A stretch of 64,000 nt of DNA, taken from positions 441,501 through 505,500 of the forward strand of contig NZ_CP027805.1 in the NCBI RefSeq assembly GCF_003072625.1. Reading direction: 5' to 3'. The DNA comes from Limosilactobacillus reuteri (GTDB taxonomy: Bacteria; Bacillota; Bacilli; Lactobacillales; Lactobacillaceae). The notes under the pieces were generated by a model. That model did no database searches, had not been told where the DNA came from, and worked only from the letters and a program-made list of their open reading frames with translations. Below are positions 17,884 through 27,934 of this stretch, piece after piece. A program made the position numbers and the translations under genes. Each line of letters opens with the position of its first letter. The stretch's first letter is position 1.

Positions 17884-18891
17884 ATGACTGTAAAAATTGG
17901 TATTAACGGTTTTGGCCGTATTGGTCGTTTAGCATTTCGTCGGATTCACGAACTTAACACAAATGATATTGAAGTTGTTGCAATCAACGATTTGACTACT
18001 CCTTCTATGTTGGCTTACTTACTTAAGTATGACTCAACTCATGGTAAGTTCCCAGGTGAAGTTACATCTACTGATACTGGTATTGTTGTTGATGGTAAGG
18101 AATACCCTGTATACGCTGAACGCGATGCTCGTAACATTCCTTGGGTAAAGAACGATGGCGTTGACTTTGTTCTTGAATGTACTGGTTTCTACACTTCTGC
18201 TGAAAAGTCACAAGCACACATTGACGCTGGTGCAAAGCGTGTATTGATTTCAGCACCTGCTGGTAACATCCCAACTGTTGTTCCTGGTGTTAACCTTGAC
18301 ACTTTGACTAAGGATGACATTATCGTATCAGCTGGTTCATGTACTACTAGCTGCTTGGCACCAATGGCTAAGGTCTTAAATGACGAATTTGGTGTTAAGG
18401 TTGGTACTATGACTACTATCCACGCATTTACTTCTACTCAAGCTATCCTTGATGGTCCTCGTGGTAAGAAGATGCGTAACAACCGTACTGCAAGTGTAAA
18501 CACTATTCCTCACTCAAGTGGTGCTGCTAAGGCTATTGGTTTAGTTATTCCTGAATTAAACGGTAAGCTTTCAGGTCACGCACAACGTGTTGGTGTTGTT
18601 GACGGTTCATTAACTGAACTTGTTTCAATCTTAGACAAGAAGGTTACTGTTGACCAAATCAACGATGCTATGAAGAAGGCTACTAACCCAGCATTCGGTT
18701 ACACTGAAGATGAAATTGTTTCAACTGATATTATCGGTTCAACATACGGTTCAGTATTTGATCCTTCCCAAACTGAAATTATGGAAGGTGACGATGGCTC
18801 ACAATTAGTTAAGACTGTTGCTTGGTATGACAACGAATACGGTTTCACTAGCAACATGATCCGGACTTTACTTCACTTTGCTACTCTTTAA
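17884..18891 (+). CDS. gap: Glyceraldehyde-3-phosphate dehydrogenase
   Basis: 335-residue NAD-dependent enzyme that converts GAP to 1,3-bisphosphoglycerate. The Rossmann motif [10 protein letters not shown] is at 6-15 and the catalytic Cys153 lies in SAGSCTTSC, with the C-terminal WYDNEYG motif. ATG at 17884 follows AAGGAGG; an upstream in-frame ATG at 17854 would place the ribosome site inside the gene. Codon use is highly biased (GGT, CGT, AAC), as expected for an abundant enzyme. No cggR-type repressor gene precedes it here. A terminator separates it from pgk, which suggests partial read-through. Confidence 0.97.
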   Translation: MTVKIGINGFGRIGRLAFRRIHELNTNDIEVVAINDLTTPSMLAYLLKYDSTHGKFPGEVTSTDTGIVVDGKEYPVYAERDARNIPWVKNDGVDFVLECTGFYTSAEKSQAHIDAGAKRVLISAPAGNIPTVVPGVNLDTLTKDDIIVSAGSCTTSCLAPMAKVLNDEFGVKVGTMTTIHAFTSTQAILDGPRGKKMRNNRTASVNTIPHSSGAAKAIGLVIPELNGKLSGHAQRVGVVDGSLTELVSILDKKVTVDQINDAMKKATNPAFGYTEDEIVSTDIIGSTYGSVFDPSQTEIMEGDDGSQLVKTVAWYDNEYGFTSNMIRTLLHFATL

Positions 18892-18918
18892 TTTGAAGTA
18901 AAATTAAACTAATTTGAT

Positions 18919-18956
18919 TAAGGTGGGAGGAGGACTACTCCGCCCACCTTTTTTTA
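18919..18956 (+). terminator. Terminator between gap and pgk
   Basis: AAGGTGGG (18920-18927) pairs with CCCACCTT (18943-18950), with a further GGAG/CTCC inner stem and seven T. Only about 26 nt separate it from the pgk start, so it may limit rather than abolish pgk expression from the gap promoter. Confidence 0.8.
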
Positions 18957-18981
18957 CCAAGAGAAGAGGAGACATAATACA

Positions 18982-20187
18982 ATGGCTAAATTAACTGTTG
19001 AAGACCTTCCTTTGGAAGGCAAGAAAGTATTAATGCGTGTTGACTTTAATGTTCCAATTAAAGACGGCGTTGTTGGTGACGATAATCGAATTGTTGCTGC
19101 TTTACCAACAATCAAATATGTTATTGACCACGGTGGTCGGGCAATCTTATTCTCACACCTTGGCCGAATTAAAAAAGAAGAAGATAAGCCTGGACTTTCA
19201 CTTCGTCCAGTTGCAGAACGCCTTTCTAACTTAATAAATAAGCCAGTAACGTTTGTTCCAGTTACTGAAGGTAAGCAATTAGAGGATGCTATCGATAACA
19301 TGAAGAATGGTGATGTTTTGCTCGTTCAAAATACCCGTTATGAAGATGTTAAGGATGGCGAATATGTAAAGCGTGAATCTGGTAATGATCCTGAATTAGG
19401 TAAGTACTGGGCATCTCTTGGTGATGTATTTGTAAATGATGCCTTTGGTACAGCTCACCGTAAGCACGCTTCTAATGTTGGTATTGCTACTAACATGCCA
19501 GGTAAGGCAGCAGCTGGTTACTTGATGGAAAAGGAAATCAAGTTCTTAGGTGATGCAGTGGATAATCCTGAATGTCCATTTGTTGCCATCCTTGGTGGTG
19601 CAAAAGTTTCTGATAAGATTGGTGTTATTGATAACCTTCTTGACAAAGCAGACAAGATTATTATCGGTGGTGGAATGGCTTATACATTCTACGCTGCTAA
19701 GGGAATCAAAGTTGGTAACTCACTTGTTGAAAAAGACAAGATTGACGTTGCTAAGCAAATCTTAGACAAAGCTGGCGACAAGCTTGTATTGCCAATTGAT
19801 AATGTAGTAGCTGATAAGTTCAACAATGATGCTGATACAAAGGTTGTTGAAGGCGATATTGACGACGGTTGGATGGCCCTTGATATTGGTCCTAAGTCTG
19901 TTGAAGAGTTTAAGAACGTATTAAAGGATGCCAAAACTGTTGTTTGGAATGGACCAATGGGTGTATTTGAAATGCCAAACTTTGCTAAGGGTACGCTTGA
20001 AATTGGTAAATTCCTTGGTACATTAACAGATGCTACGACAATCGTTGGTGGTGGGGACTCAACTGCTGCTGTTAAGGAATTGGGTGTTGCTGATAAGCTT
20101 ACCCATATCTCAACTGGTGGTGGTGCATCATTAACTTACCTTGAAGGTAACGAATTACCTGGAATTGCCGCAATTTCTGACAAATAA
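18982..20187 (+). CDS. pgk: Phosphoglycerate kinase
   Basis: 401-residue glycolytic kinase transferring phosphate from 1,3-bisphosphoglycerate to ADP. Signature features: RVDFNVPI near residue 17, a HLGR substrate loop, the central hinge [13 protein letters not shown] (about 200), and the C-terminal GGGDSTAAV nucleotide-phosphate loop. AGAGGAG precedes the ATG. Highly expressed codon pattern. Between gap and tpiA in a conserved order. Confidence 0.97.
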   Translation: MAKLTVEDLPLEGKKVLMRVDFNVPIKDGVVGDDNRIVAALPTIKYVIDHGGRAILFSHLGRIKKEEDKPGLSLRPVAERLSNLINKPVTFVPVTEGKQLEDAIDNMKNGDVLLVQNTRYEDVKDGEYVKRESGNDPELGKYWASLGDVFVNDAFGTAHRKHASNVGIATNMPGKAAAGYLMEKEIKFLGDAVDNPECPFVAILGGAKVSDKIGVIDNLLDKADKIIIGGGMAYTFYAAKGIKVGNSLVEKDKIDVAKQILDKAGDKLVLPIDNVVADKFNNDADTKVVEGDIDDGWMALDIGPKSVEEFKNVLKDAKTVVWNGPMGVFEMPNFAKGTLEIGKFLGTLTDATTIVGGGDSTAAVKELGVADKLTHISTGGGASLTYLEGNELPGIAAISDK

Positions 20188-20220
20188 TTAATGTTTAACT
20201 ACTATTTATAAATGCTATAT

Positions 20221-20258
20221 AAGGGGCTGAGAAAACTTTTGTTTTTCTCAGCCTCTTA
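20221..20258 (+). terminator. Hairpin after pgk
   Basis: AGGGGCTGAGAAAA / TTTTCTCAGCCTCTT inverted repeat of about 14 bp. There is no long T-run behind it, so it may be a weak terminator or a transcript-stabilising hairpin. Confidence 0.5.
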
Positions 20259-20305
20259 CCATATCTTGGTATTAACACTAAAATAGTAGATGGGAGGGTC
20301 AAATA

Positions 20306-21055
20306 ATGAGAGTACCGATTATTGCTGGCAATTGGAAAATGCATAAGAATGTACAAGAAGCTGTCTCTTTTATTGAAGAAGTAAAAAATCAACTTCCACC
20401 TGCCGACCAACTTGAAACAGCAATTGCTGCTCCTACTCTTTGTTTGGTACCAATGGTTAAATCAGCTGAAGAATCCCCGTTAAAAATAATGGCAGAAAAC
20501 TGCTACTATAAAAATGAAGGAGCCTATACTGGCGAAACAAGTCCATATGCTTTATACCAAGCAGGAATTCATCATGTGATCCTAGGTCATTCTGAGCGCC
20601 GAATTTACTTTAATGAAACTGATGAATTAATTAATAAAAAGGTGAAGGCGGCATTAGCAAATGGGCTATGTCCGATTGTTTGCTGTGATGATACCATGCG
20701 TCGACGAGTTGCTGGAAAGAAAGTTCATTGGGTGGTGAGCCGAATCCTTGCCGATCTTTACGGCTTGACCAATGATGAAATTTGTCATGTTACGATCGCT
20801 TATGAACCTAGTTGGGCGATTGGTACGGGTGAGAGTGCGGATCCAGACCAGGCAGCAGAAGGTTGCTACCTAATTAGGCAAACAATTAGTGATATGTATG
20901 GGGATGAAGTTGCAAATAATGTTCGAATTCTATATGGAGGAAGTGTGACAACTTCTAATGTCAATGCACTAATGGCAAAAAATGATATTGATGGTGTCTT
21001 AGTTGGAGCAGCTAGCCTAAATCCGGAAACATTTTTACAATTAGTTCACCATTAG
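20306..21055 (+). CDS. tpiA: Triosephosphate isomerase
   Basis: 249-residue TIM barrel that interconverts DHAP and GAP. Catalytic residues are in place: Asn9 and Lys11 (AGNWKMHKN), His95 (GHSERR), Glu167 (AYEPSWAIGTG), and the phosphate-binding YGGSV near 212. Codon bias is weaker than in gap, pgk and eno, so this copy may be less abundant. GGGAGGG precedes the ATG. Confidence 0.95.
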   Translation: MRVPIIAGNWKMHKNVQEAVSFIEEVKNQLPPADQLETAIAAPTLCLVPMVKSAEESPLKIMAENCYYKNEGAYTGETSPYALYQAGIHHVILGHSERRIYFNETDELINKKVKAALANGLCPIVCCDDTMRRRVAGKKVHWVVSRILADLYGLTNDEICHVTIAYEPSWAIGTGESADPDQAAEGCYLIRQTISDMYGDEVANNVRILYGGSVTTSNVNALMAKNDIDGVLVGAASLNPETFLQLVHH

Positions 21056-21067
21056 GCGGTTAAATGC

Positions 21068-22468
<1,401 letters not shown>

Positions 22469-22490
22469 TTTTAAGCATTAGTTAAAAATC

Positions 22491-22525
22491 AAAAGGACTA
22501 TGGATGAAATTCCATAGTCCTTTTT
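22491..22525 (+). terminator. Terminator of eno
   Basis: AAAAGGACTATGGA / TCCATAGTCCTTTTT hairpin with a 6-nt loop and T-tail. Confidence 0.88.
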
Positions 22526-22549
22526 AGTTACAGATTATTTAATCAATCT

Positions 22550-22563
22550 CGAAAACGATTACA
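22550..22563 (-). promoter_or_regulatory. cre site upstream of amino-acid permease promoter
   Basis: The reverse complement TGTAATCGTTTTCG matches 13 of 14 positions of TGWNANCGNTNWCA. It lies about 34 bp upstream of the -35. Confidence 0.5.
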
Positions 22564-22596
22564 TTACTTATATTAAAAAATAATGAGAAAGAAGCG

Positions 22597-22625
22597 TTGG
22601 AATTTAGTATGAAATATAATATAAT
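22597..22625 (+). promoter_or_regulatory. Native promoter of the permease, now followed by an IS
   Basis: TTGGAA (22597-22602), 17-bp spacer, TATAAT (22620-22625). The IS30 element begins 12 bp after the -10, so the natural start point is at or next to the insertion. Confidence 0.6.
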
Positions 22626-22636
22626 CTTTAAGAGTT

Positions 22637-23691
22637 GGCAGATTGTAAAATTTGAGTTGAACATTTAAGTGGACAGAAAAACCCATCAAGGTCTTTAATG
22701 GTGTTACCACAACATTCCATTAGAAAGAAGGACCTTAATGGGCACCACTATTTTATCATTCCAGAACCGCATTGTCATTGAAACGCTTCATAATGAAGGA
22801 CGTTCCTTACGATACATCGCTAATTACTTAGGCTTTAGTAAAACCACAGTCTTTAACGAACTTCACCGGCTCAACGGTGAGTATCAAGCTGAACTAGCGC
22901 AAACTGACTTTGAACGCAAGGTTAGTCAACGGGGGCGGAAGTCTTCACTCACTAAAAGCCTTAAGCACTTGATTGAGGAAAAAATTCAAGTCCAGAAGTG
23001 GTCCCCTGAACAAGTTGCCCATGTAGTTGGGATTGCCTACAAGACGGTCTATAACTGGATTGATCAAGGATGGCTTGATGTACAGTTACCCGATTTGCCT
23101 GATCATGGAATTCGTCGTCATCGTGCTAAAGAAAAGCGTGGTACGTTCAGTCACGGCCGCTCCATTGAGGAGCGTCCTCATAAAGTCGAAACTCGCCAAG
23201 AATTCGGCCACTTTGAAGCTGATACCGTACTTTCTGGCAAACGTAAAGGTCAAGCTGTGGCGACTTTTGTGGAGCGTAAGAGTCGCCTGACAATTGTTAA
23301 ACGGCTCCATGGTCGCGACAGTCAGTCCATGACTCAAGCCGTACTTGAACTAGCTAGTCAACTTCAAGACAAGCTCAAGACGCTTACCGTGGATCATGGG
23401 AAAGAGTTCGCTAACTATCAGGCAATTGAACAGCTAACAGGTACTCAGGTTTATTTTGCCCATGCTTATTCACCACATGAACGCGGTAGTAATGAGAACC
23501 GTAACCGAGTTTTGCGACGGTTTATTCCCAAGGGACAAGCCATTGAAGAGCTGAGCGATCGCCAGCTGGTTCAAATCAATTGGTATCTGAATTCCCGACC
23601 AATTAAATGTCTTAACTGGCACACACCAATCGAGATCTTCTTGCTTAATCTACGTCACTAAATTCGTTCAAGTTATTTCTTGCAATCTGCC
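22637..23691 (+). mobile_element. IS30-family element, type A, copy 2 (1055 bp)
   Basis: Bounded by GGCAGATTG-type inverted repeats and a clean 4-bp target duplication AGTT (22633-22636 and 23692-23695). Transposase on the plus strand, the same direction as the permease downstream. It splits the permease promoter from its coding region. Confidence 0.95.
22738..23661 (+). CDS. IS30-family transposase (type A, copy 2)
   Basis: 307 residues, the same domain layout as copy 1 (HTH, then DDE core with FGHFEADTV, VDHGKEFANY and SNENRNR). It differs from copy 1 by Ile in place of Leu in the RP(L/I)KC motif near the C-terminus. Full length and presumably active. Its transcription runs into the permease 62 bp beyond the stop codon and may now drive that gene. 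Confidence 0.95.
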   Translation: MGTTILSFQNRIVIETLHNEGRSLRYIANYLGFSKTTVFNELHRLNGEYQAELAQTDFERKVSQRGRKSSLTKSLKHLIEEKIQVQKWSPEQVAHVVGIAYKTVYNWIDQGWLDVQLPDLPDHGIRRHRAKEKRGTFSHGRSIEERPHKVETRQEFGHFEADTVLSGKRKGQAVATFVERKSRLTIVKRLHGRDSQSMTQAVLELASQLQDKLKTLTVDHGKEFANYQAIEQLTGTQVYFAHAYSPHERGSNENRNRVLRRFIPKGQAIEELSDRQLVQINWYLNSRPIKCLNWHTPIEIFLLNLRH

Positions 23692-23722
23692 AGTTAAATA
23701 CAATGAAAGGATAATGATACAC

Positions 23723-25105
23723 ATGAAAAAATCGGCACCAGAACTTAATCGTTCGATGACTGCTGGTCAGATGGAAATGATTTCCCTTGGTGGAGCGATT
23801 GGTGTTGGACTGTTTATGGGATCAACATCTACAATCAAGTGGACAGGGCCATCTGTTATTCTCGCATATGCGTTTGTTGGCTTGATTTTATATATTGTTA
23901 TGAGAGCGTTAGGAGAGATGATTTACATTAATCCTGGAACTGGTTCTTTTGCAGATTATGCAACTGAATATGTTCATCCAGTAGCTGGATATCTTGCTAA
24001 ATGGGCTAACGTGTTTGAATATATTGTTGTCGGAATGTCTGAAGTAGTAGCTGCAACTGAATATCTTAAATATTGGTGGCCTCACCTTCATACTTGGGTA
24101 GCCGGAGTTGTTATTATTATTTTCCTGGTCCTCGCTAATTTAGCAAGTGCAAAGGCATATGGATCCCTTGAATTTTGGTTTGCGATGATCAAAGTTGTTA
24201 CTATTATCTTTATGATCTTACTTGGATTTATGATTATCTTCTTTGGATTTGGTAACGGCGGCCATCCAACTGGTTTCAGCAATCTTTGGTCTCATGGTGG
24301 ATTCTTCACTGGTGGCTGGAGTGGTTTCTTCTTCTCAATGTCAATTATCGTTGGATCTTATGAGGGAATTGAATTGCTAGGAATTTCTGCCGGTGAAGTA
24401 GCAAATCCGCAAAAAGCAATTGTTAAATCTGTTAAGTCTGTTTTATTCCGGATTTTAATTTTCTACGTTGGTGCAATTTTTGTAATTGTAACAATTTATC
24501 CTTGGAATGAATTAAGCAGTGTTGGATCACCATTTGTATCTACTTTTGCTAAGGTCGGAATTACAGCTGCAGCCTCAATTATTAACTTTGTGGTTTTAAC
24601 CGCTGCATTATCAGGTGCTAATTCAGGTATTTATAGTTCAAGTCGGATGCTGTTTAAGTTATCGCATGAAGGGGATGCTCCTAAGATTTTTGGTCGTCTT
24701 TCAAAACGGATCGTTCCTGATGCTGCTATCCTTGGTATTTCCGGTGGTATTTTGATTGGCTTTATTATTGATATGATTTCGGCAACTTATAACCACTCAA
24801 CTGCTGATATGTTCGTGGTTGTCTTCAGTTCTTCTGTTTTACCTGGAATGATTCCATGGTTTGTAATTTTACTAGCAGAATTACGGTTCCGTCGTAATAA
24901 TAAAGACTTAATGGTTGATCACCCATTTAAATTACCACTATATCCATTTTCAAATTACTTTGCATTTATCATGTTGATTGTGATTGTCATCTTTATGTTT
25001 ATTAATCCTGACACACGAGTTTCGGTTATTGTTGGTGCTGCAGTGTTGATCCTAGCAGTCGCAGTATACCTTGTTCGGCATGGTTTTAAAAACGAAAAAG
25101 CATAG
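23723..25105 (+). CDS. Amino-acid permease, AAT family (APC superfamily)
   Basis: 461-residue proton-coupled amino-acid importer with about 12 membrane helices. The family opening is clear (MISLGGAIGVGLFMGS), followed by the conserved SYEGIELLGISAGEVANPQKA segment near residue 215-235. Substrate cannot be fixed; relatives carry neutral or aromatic amino acids. ATG at 23723 is preferred over ATG 23714, which is only 2 nt from the AAAGGA site. The IS30 copy 2 lies directly upstream and removes the link to the native promoter and cre site. Confidence 0.88.
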   Translation: MKKSAPELNRSMTAGQMEMISLGGAIGVGLFMGSTSTIKWTGPSVILAYAFVGLILYIVMRALGEMIYINPGTGSFADYATEYVHPVAGYLAKWANVFEYIVVGMSEVVAATEYLKYWWPHLHTWVAGVVIIIFLVLANLASAKAYGSLEFWFAMIKVVTIIFMILLGFMIIFFGFGNGGHPTGFSNLWSHGGFFTGGWSGFFFSMSIIVGSYEGIELLGISAGEVANPQKAIVKSVKSVLFRILIFYVGAIFVIVTIYPWNELSSVGSPFVSTFAKVGITAAASIINFVVLTAALSGANSGIYSSSRMLFKLSHEGDAPKIFGRLSKRIVPDAAILGISGGILIGFIIDMISATYNHSTADMFVVVFSSSVLPGMIPWFVILLAELRFRRNNKDLMVDHPFKLPLYPFSNYFAFIMLIVIVIFMFINPDTRVSVIVGAAVLILAVAVYLVRHGFKNEKA

Positions 25106-25113
25106 GATAAATA

Positions 25114-25147
25114 AGAAGCTAGGAAAAATCCCTGGCTTCTATTTTAT
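25114..25147 (+). terminator. Terminator of the AAT permease
   Basis: AGAAGCTAGG (25114-25123) pairs with CCTGGCTTCT (25131-25140), then ATTTTATTTT. Confidence 0.75.
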
Positions 25148-25222
25148 TTTAAAATTAATTTCGTCCTGCTAAGCTCATGTAGTACAATTGCATGTAGACT
25201 TTTAATAAATTGGAGAAAAACA

Positions 25223-26773
25223 ATGGAGAGTAGAAAAGAGGCATTTCATCGCTATAATCAGTTCAATCAACTAATTCGGGCGATCATTATTGGAATATTG
25301 ACTGGTTTAGTAGTTAGTGTATTTAGACTCATAATTCAACACTTTTTACAATTAGTAACAGCAAGTTTTGCATATTTTCATTCTCATCCATTATGGCTAA
25401 TACCATGGACGATTGGATCAATTATTTTAGCATTATCGTTAGGATGGTTAGCCCAATCCTATCCTGATATAAAAGGTTCAGGGATTCCACAGGTTGAAGG
25501 ACAATTGACTAATCAGTTTGATGAAAAATGGTGGCCAGTGTTATGGCGGAAATTTCTTGGCGGAATTTTCGCCATTGGATCCGGATTATATCTCGGACGT
25601 GAAGGACCATCAATTCAACTTGGGGCAACTATTGGTCAAGGAGTAGAGGAAAAAGCCAAAGTAGGACACCTTAATCGTCAAATAGGAATTGCAAGTGGGG
25701 CCGCAGCAGGACTATCTGCAGCCTTTAATGCGCCAATCGCCGCGACTATCTTTATTTTGGAAGAAGTATATCATAATTTTTCACCGGTAATTTGGTTGGC
25801 AACATTTGTGAGTTCGCTTTGTTCTAATATGGTTTCGATGCAGTTTTTTGGCTTACGACCGGTTTTGAATGTTCCTTATAATCATATGCTTCCTAATAAT
25901 CTTTATTGGCACTTGATTGCGCTTGGTATTTTATTAGGTATCTTAGGGCGTCTTTACCAAATTGTTATTTTGCATTTGAATGGTTGGACAGCACGGATTC
26001 CTAAACTTTCCCCGATCGCCTACCCAATTATTCCGTTTTTGCTGGTTATTCCCATTGCTTGGTATTTTCCAATCACACTAGGCGGAGGAAATGAATTAAT
26101 TATTATTTTGCGTTCCTTACCATTTTCTTTAGCACTTTTTGTGGGACTTTTTGTCCTTCGCTTTGTATTTTCAATGATTAGTTATGGTTCGCAATTACCA
26201 GGTGGGATATTCTTGCCAATTTTAACTCTTGGTGCTATTTTAGGCGCGGTTTATTGTGCGTTAATGGTTCGCTTGGGATTAATACCAGTTCGATATTTGC
26301 CGAATTTTATTATCTATGGAATGGCAGGCTACTTTGCATGTATTAGCAAGGCGCCATTTACTGCTATTTTATTAATTACTGAAATGGTTGGCTCACTTGC
26401 GCATTTAATGCCATTAGCCTTGGTAGCCGTGGTAGCTTATCTTGTTGTAGATGTGTTACATGGTGAACCAGTATATACAGCGATGTTTAATGCTTTTATT
26501 GGCAACAATCCGCAACCGGCACGCCATAAAGAGGATGTTACAATGTCGATTACCATTTACGCTGGAGCACGGTTAGATGGTTGTAAAATAAAAGATTTTC
26601 CATGGCCAACTGATTGTATTGTGATGGTTATTTATCGGGGAGAAGAAAAAATTATTCCGAATGGCCAAACAAAGCTGCAAGCGGGCGATACATTAATTTT
26701 ACGTGCTAATTCAGCGACTACTAGACAAGCTTACCATGAGATAAGTCGAGCCGCGCATTATGCACAAGGATAG
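25223..26773 (+). CDS. ClC-family chloride/proton (or fluoride) transporter with RCK-type tail
   Basis: 516 residues. Selectivity motifs: GSGIPQVEG (85-93), GREGPSIQLGA (125-135, with gating Glu127), and GGIFLPILTLGA near 325. The proton-pathway Glu region ILEEVYHNF (about 165) is also present, so it is likely a Cl-/H+ exchanger rather than a channel. The Ser of GSGIP fits chloride rather than the CLC-F fluoride type. Residues about 440-510 form a TrkA-C/RCK-C-like domain (MSITIYAGARLDG...LQAGDTLILRA), suggesting ligand control, a common layout in lactobacilli. Likely role: acid or ion homeostasis. Ribosome site TTGGAGAAA precedes the ATG. Confidence 0.9.
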   Translation: MESRKEAFHRYNQFNQLIRAIIIGILTGLVVSVFRLIIQHFLQLVTASFAYFHSHPLWLIPWTIGSIILALSLGWLAQSYPDIKGSGIPQVEGQLTNQFDEKWWPVLWRKFLGGIFAIGSGLYLGREGPSIQLGATIGQGVEEKAKVGHLNRQIGIASGAAAGLSAAFNAPIAATIFILEEVYHNFSPVIWLATFVSSLCSNMVSMQFFGLRPVLNVPYNHMLPNNLYWHLIALGILLGILGRLYQIVILHLNGWTARIPKLSPIAYPIIPFLLVIPIAWYFPITLGGGNELIIILRSLPFSLALFVGLFVLRFVFSMISYGSQLPGGIFLPILTLGAILGAVYCALMVRLGLIPVRYLPNFIIYGMAGYFACISKAPFTAILLITEMVGSLAHLMPLALVAVVAYLVVDVLHGEPVYTAMFNAFIGNNPQPARHKEDVTMSITIYAGARLDGCKIKDFPWPTDCIVMVIYRGEEKIIPNGQTKLQAGDTLILRANSATTRQAYHEISRAAHYAQG

Positions 26774-26839
26774 CAATAGAACAATAAATATGATATGATA
26801 ATTAGGATAAAAGCGTGAAAGTATTAGGAGGAAAAATCC

Positions 26840-27079
26840 TTGTATAACACATTAATGACTTTATTCTTAATTGATTGCGTTGTATTAATTGCGTGTGTAA
26901 TGATGCAACCAGCAAAAAACGATAATGATGCAATGTCAGCTTTGACAGGTGGTGCGGGTGACTTATTCTCACGTCGTAAAGCGCGGGGATTTGAAGCTGT
27001 TATGCAGATTGTTACAACAATTTGTGGAGCACTCTTCTTTATTCTGGCATTAGCGATGATTTACGTTTCGTCACATTAA
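26840..27079 (+). CDS. secG: Preprotein translocase subunit SecG
   Basis: 79 residues, two membrane segments (about 3-20 and 54-74) with the SecG signature around ALTGGAGDLFSRRKARGFE between them. It is an accessory part of the SecYEG channel. TTG start after AGGAGGA (26827-26833). First gene of the usual Lactobacillales order secG-esterase-rnr-smpB, though a terminator follows it. Confidence 0.93.
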   Translation: MYNTLMTLFLIDCVVLIACVMMQPAKNDNDAMSALTGGAGDLFSRRKARGFEAVMQIVTTICGALFFILALAMIYVSSH

Positions 27080-27088
27080 ATTTAAAGT

Positions 27089-27125
27089 GCCTCCTGAAAT
27101 TATTGTGATTCCAGGAGGCTTTTTT
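27089..27125 (+). terminator. Terminator after secG
   Basis: GCCTCCTG (27089-27096) pairs with CAGGAGGC (27112-27119), followed by a T-run. Confidence 0.85.
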
Positions 27126-27157
27126 GACGCTACGGTTGGAGTGTAGGGGATGATGTA

Positions 27158-27934
27158 GTGATAACGTATACTGGTGAGTCTTTTTTCTTTCCCCATAGTG
27201 GACGCCGTGGAGTTATTTTGCTTCATGCATATACAGGAAATACGAATGATGTTCGAATGTTAGGACGTCAGCTTAATTGGCAAGGGTATACAGTCCTCGC
27301 ACCGCTTTTGAGTGGGCATGGCGGTGATCCACGAAAAGTACTAGAAAGCAATGGTCCAGGTGATTGGTGGGATGATACCCGGATGGCAATTTTTCGTTTA
27401 CGAGGTGCCGAAGTTGATCAAATTGCAATTTTTGGTTTATCGCTCGGCGGTTTACTTGCCACCAGGGCTCTTGAGAGTGATCCGCAATTATTAGGTGGTG
27501 GTGTTTTTGCATCCCCAATTACCACCTGGGGACAATCAAATGTTCCGGAATACTTCCCTAAAATTGCGGCAAAGTATTATCGTCAACAAAAAATTAACCC
27601 CTTAATCACTAAGAAAAAGGTTGCTAAATTGACTGAACAACTCCCCAAACAACTAGCACAAATTCAAACAATGGCGCATCAAATTTGTGACCAATTAGAT
27701 CAGATTCGTCAACCTTTCTTTATTGCACAGGGAGGCGCGGATGAAATGATTGATCCAGCGTCTGGCCTGCAATTAAAAGCAAGATTACAAGCAAATGGGG
27801 TTGCAGTTGATTATCGTTATTACCCAACCGCTACTCACTTATTAACAGTTAATACCGCTCATCGTCAATTATTTGCCGATGTAGAAAAATATTTACAAAA
27901 TTTATTCGAGGTGTCTTCTAATGACAACAAATAA
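27158..27934 (+). CDS. Carboxylesterase, alpha/beta hydrolase (Est30-like)
   Basis: 258 residues. Nucleophile elbow GLSLGG with Ser95; acid residue likely in GGADEMIDP (about 199); His in ATHLLTVNT (about 230). The oxyanion motif LHAYTGN is near residue 22. Similar to the Est30/YvaK carboxylesterases that sit beside rnr in Bacilli. GTG start at 27158 with AGGGGATGAT upstream. The gene overlaps the start of rnr by 14 bp, so the two are translationally linked. Confidence 0.9.
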   Translation: MITYTGESFFFPHSGRRGVILLHAYTGNTNDVRMLGRQLNWQGYTVLAPLLSGHGGDPRKVLESNGPGDWWDDTRMAIFRLRGAEVDQIAIFGLSLGGLLATRALESDPQLLGGGVFASPITTWGQSNVPEYFPKIAAKYYRQQKINPLITKKKVAKLTEQLPKQLAQIQTMAHQICDQLDQIRQPFFIAQGGADEMIDPASGLQLKARLQANGVAVDYRYYPTATHLLTVNTAHRQLFADVEKYLQNLFEVSSNDNK

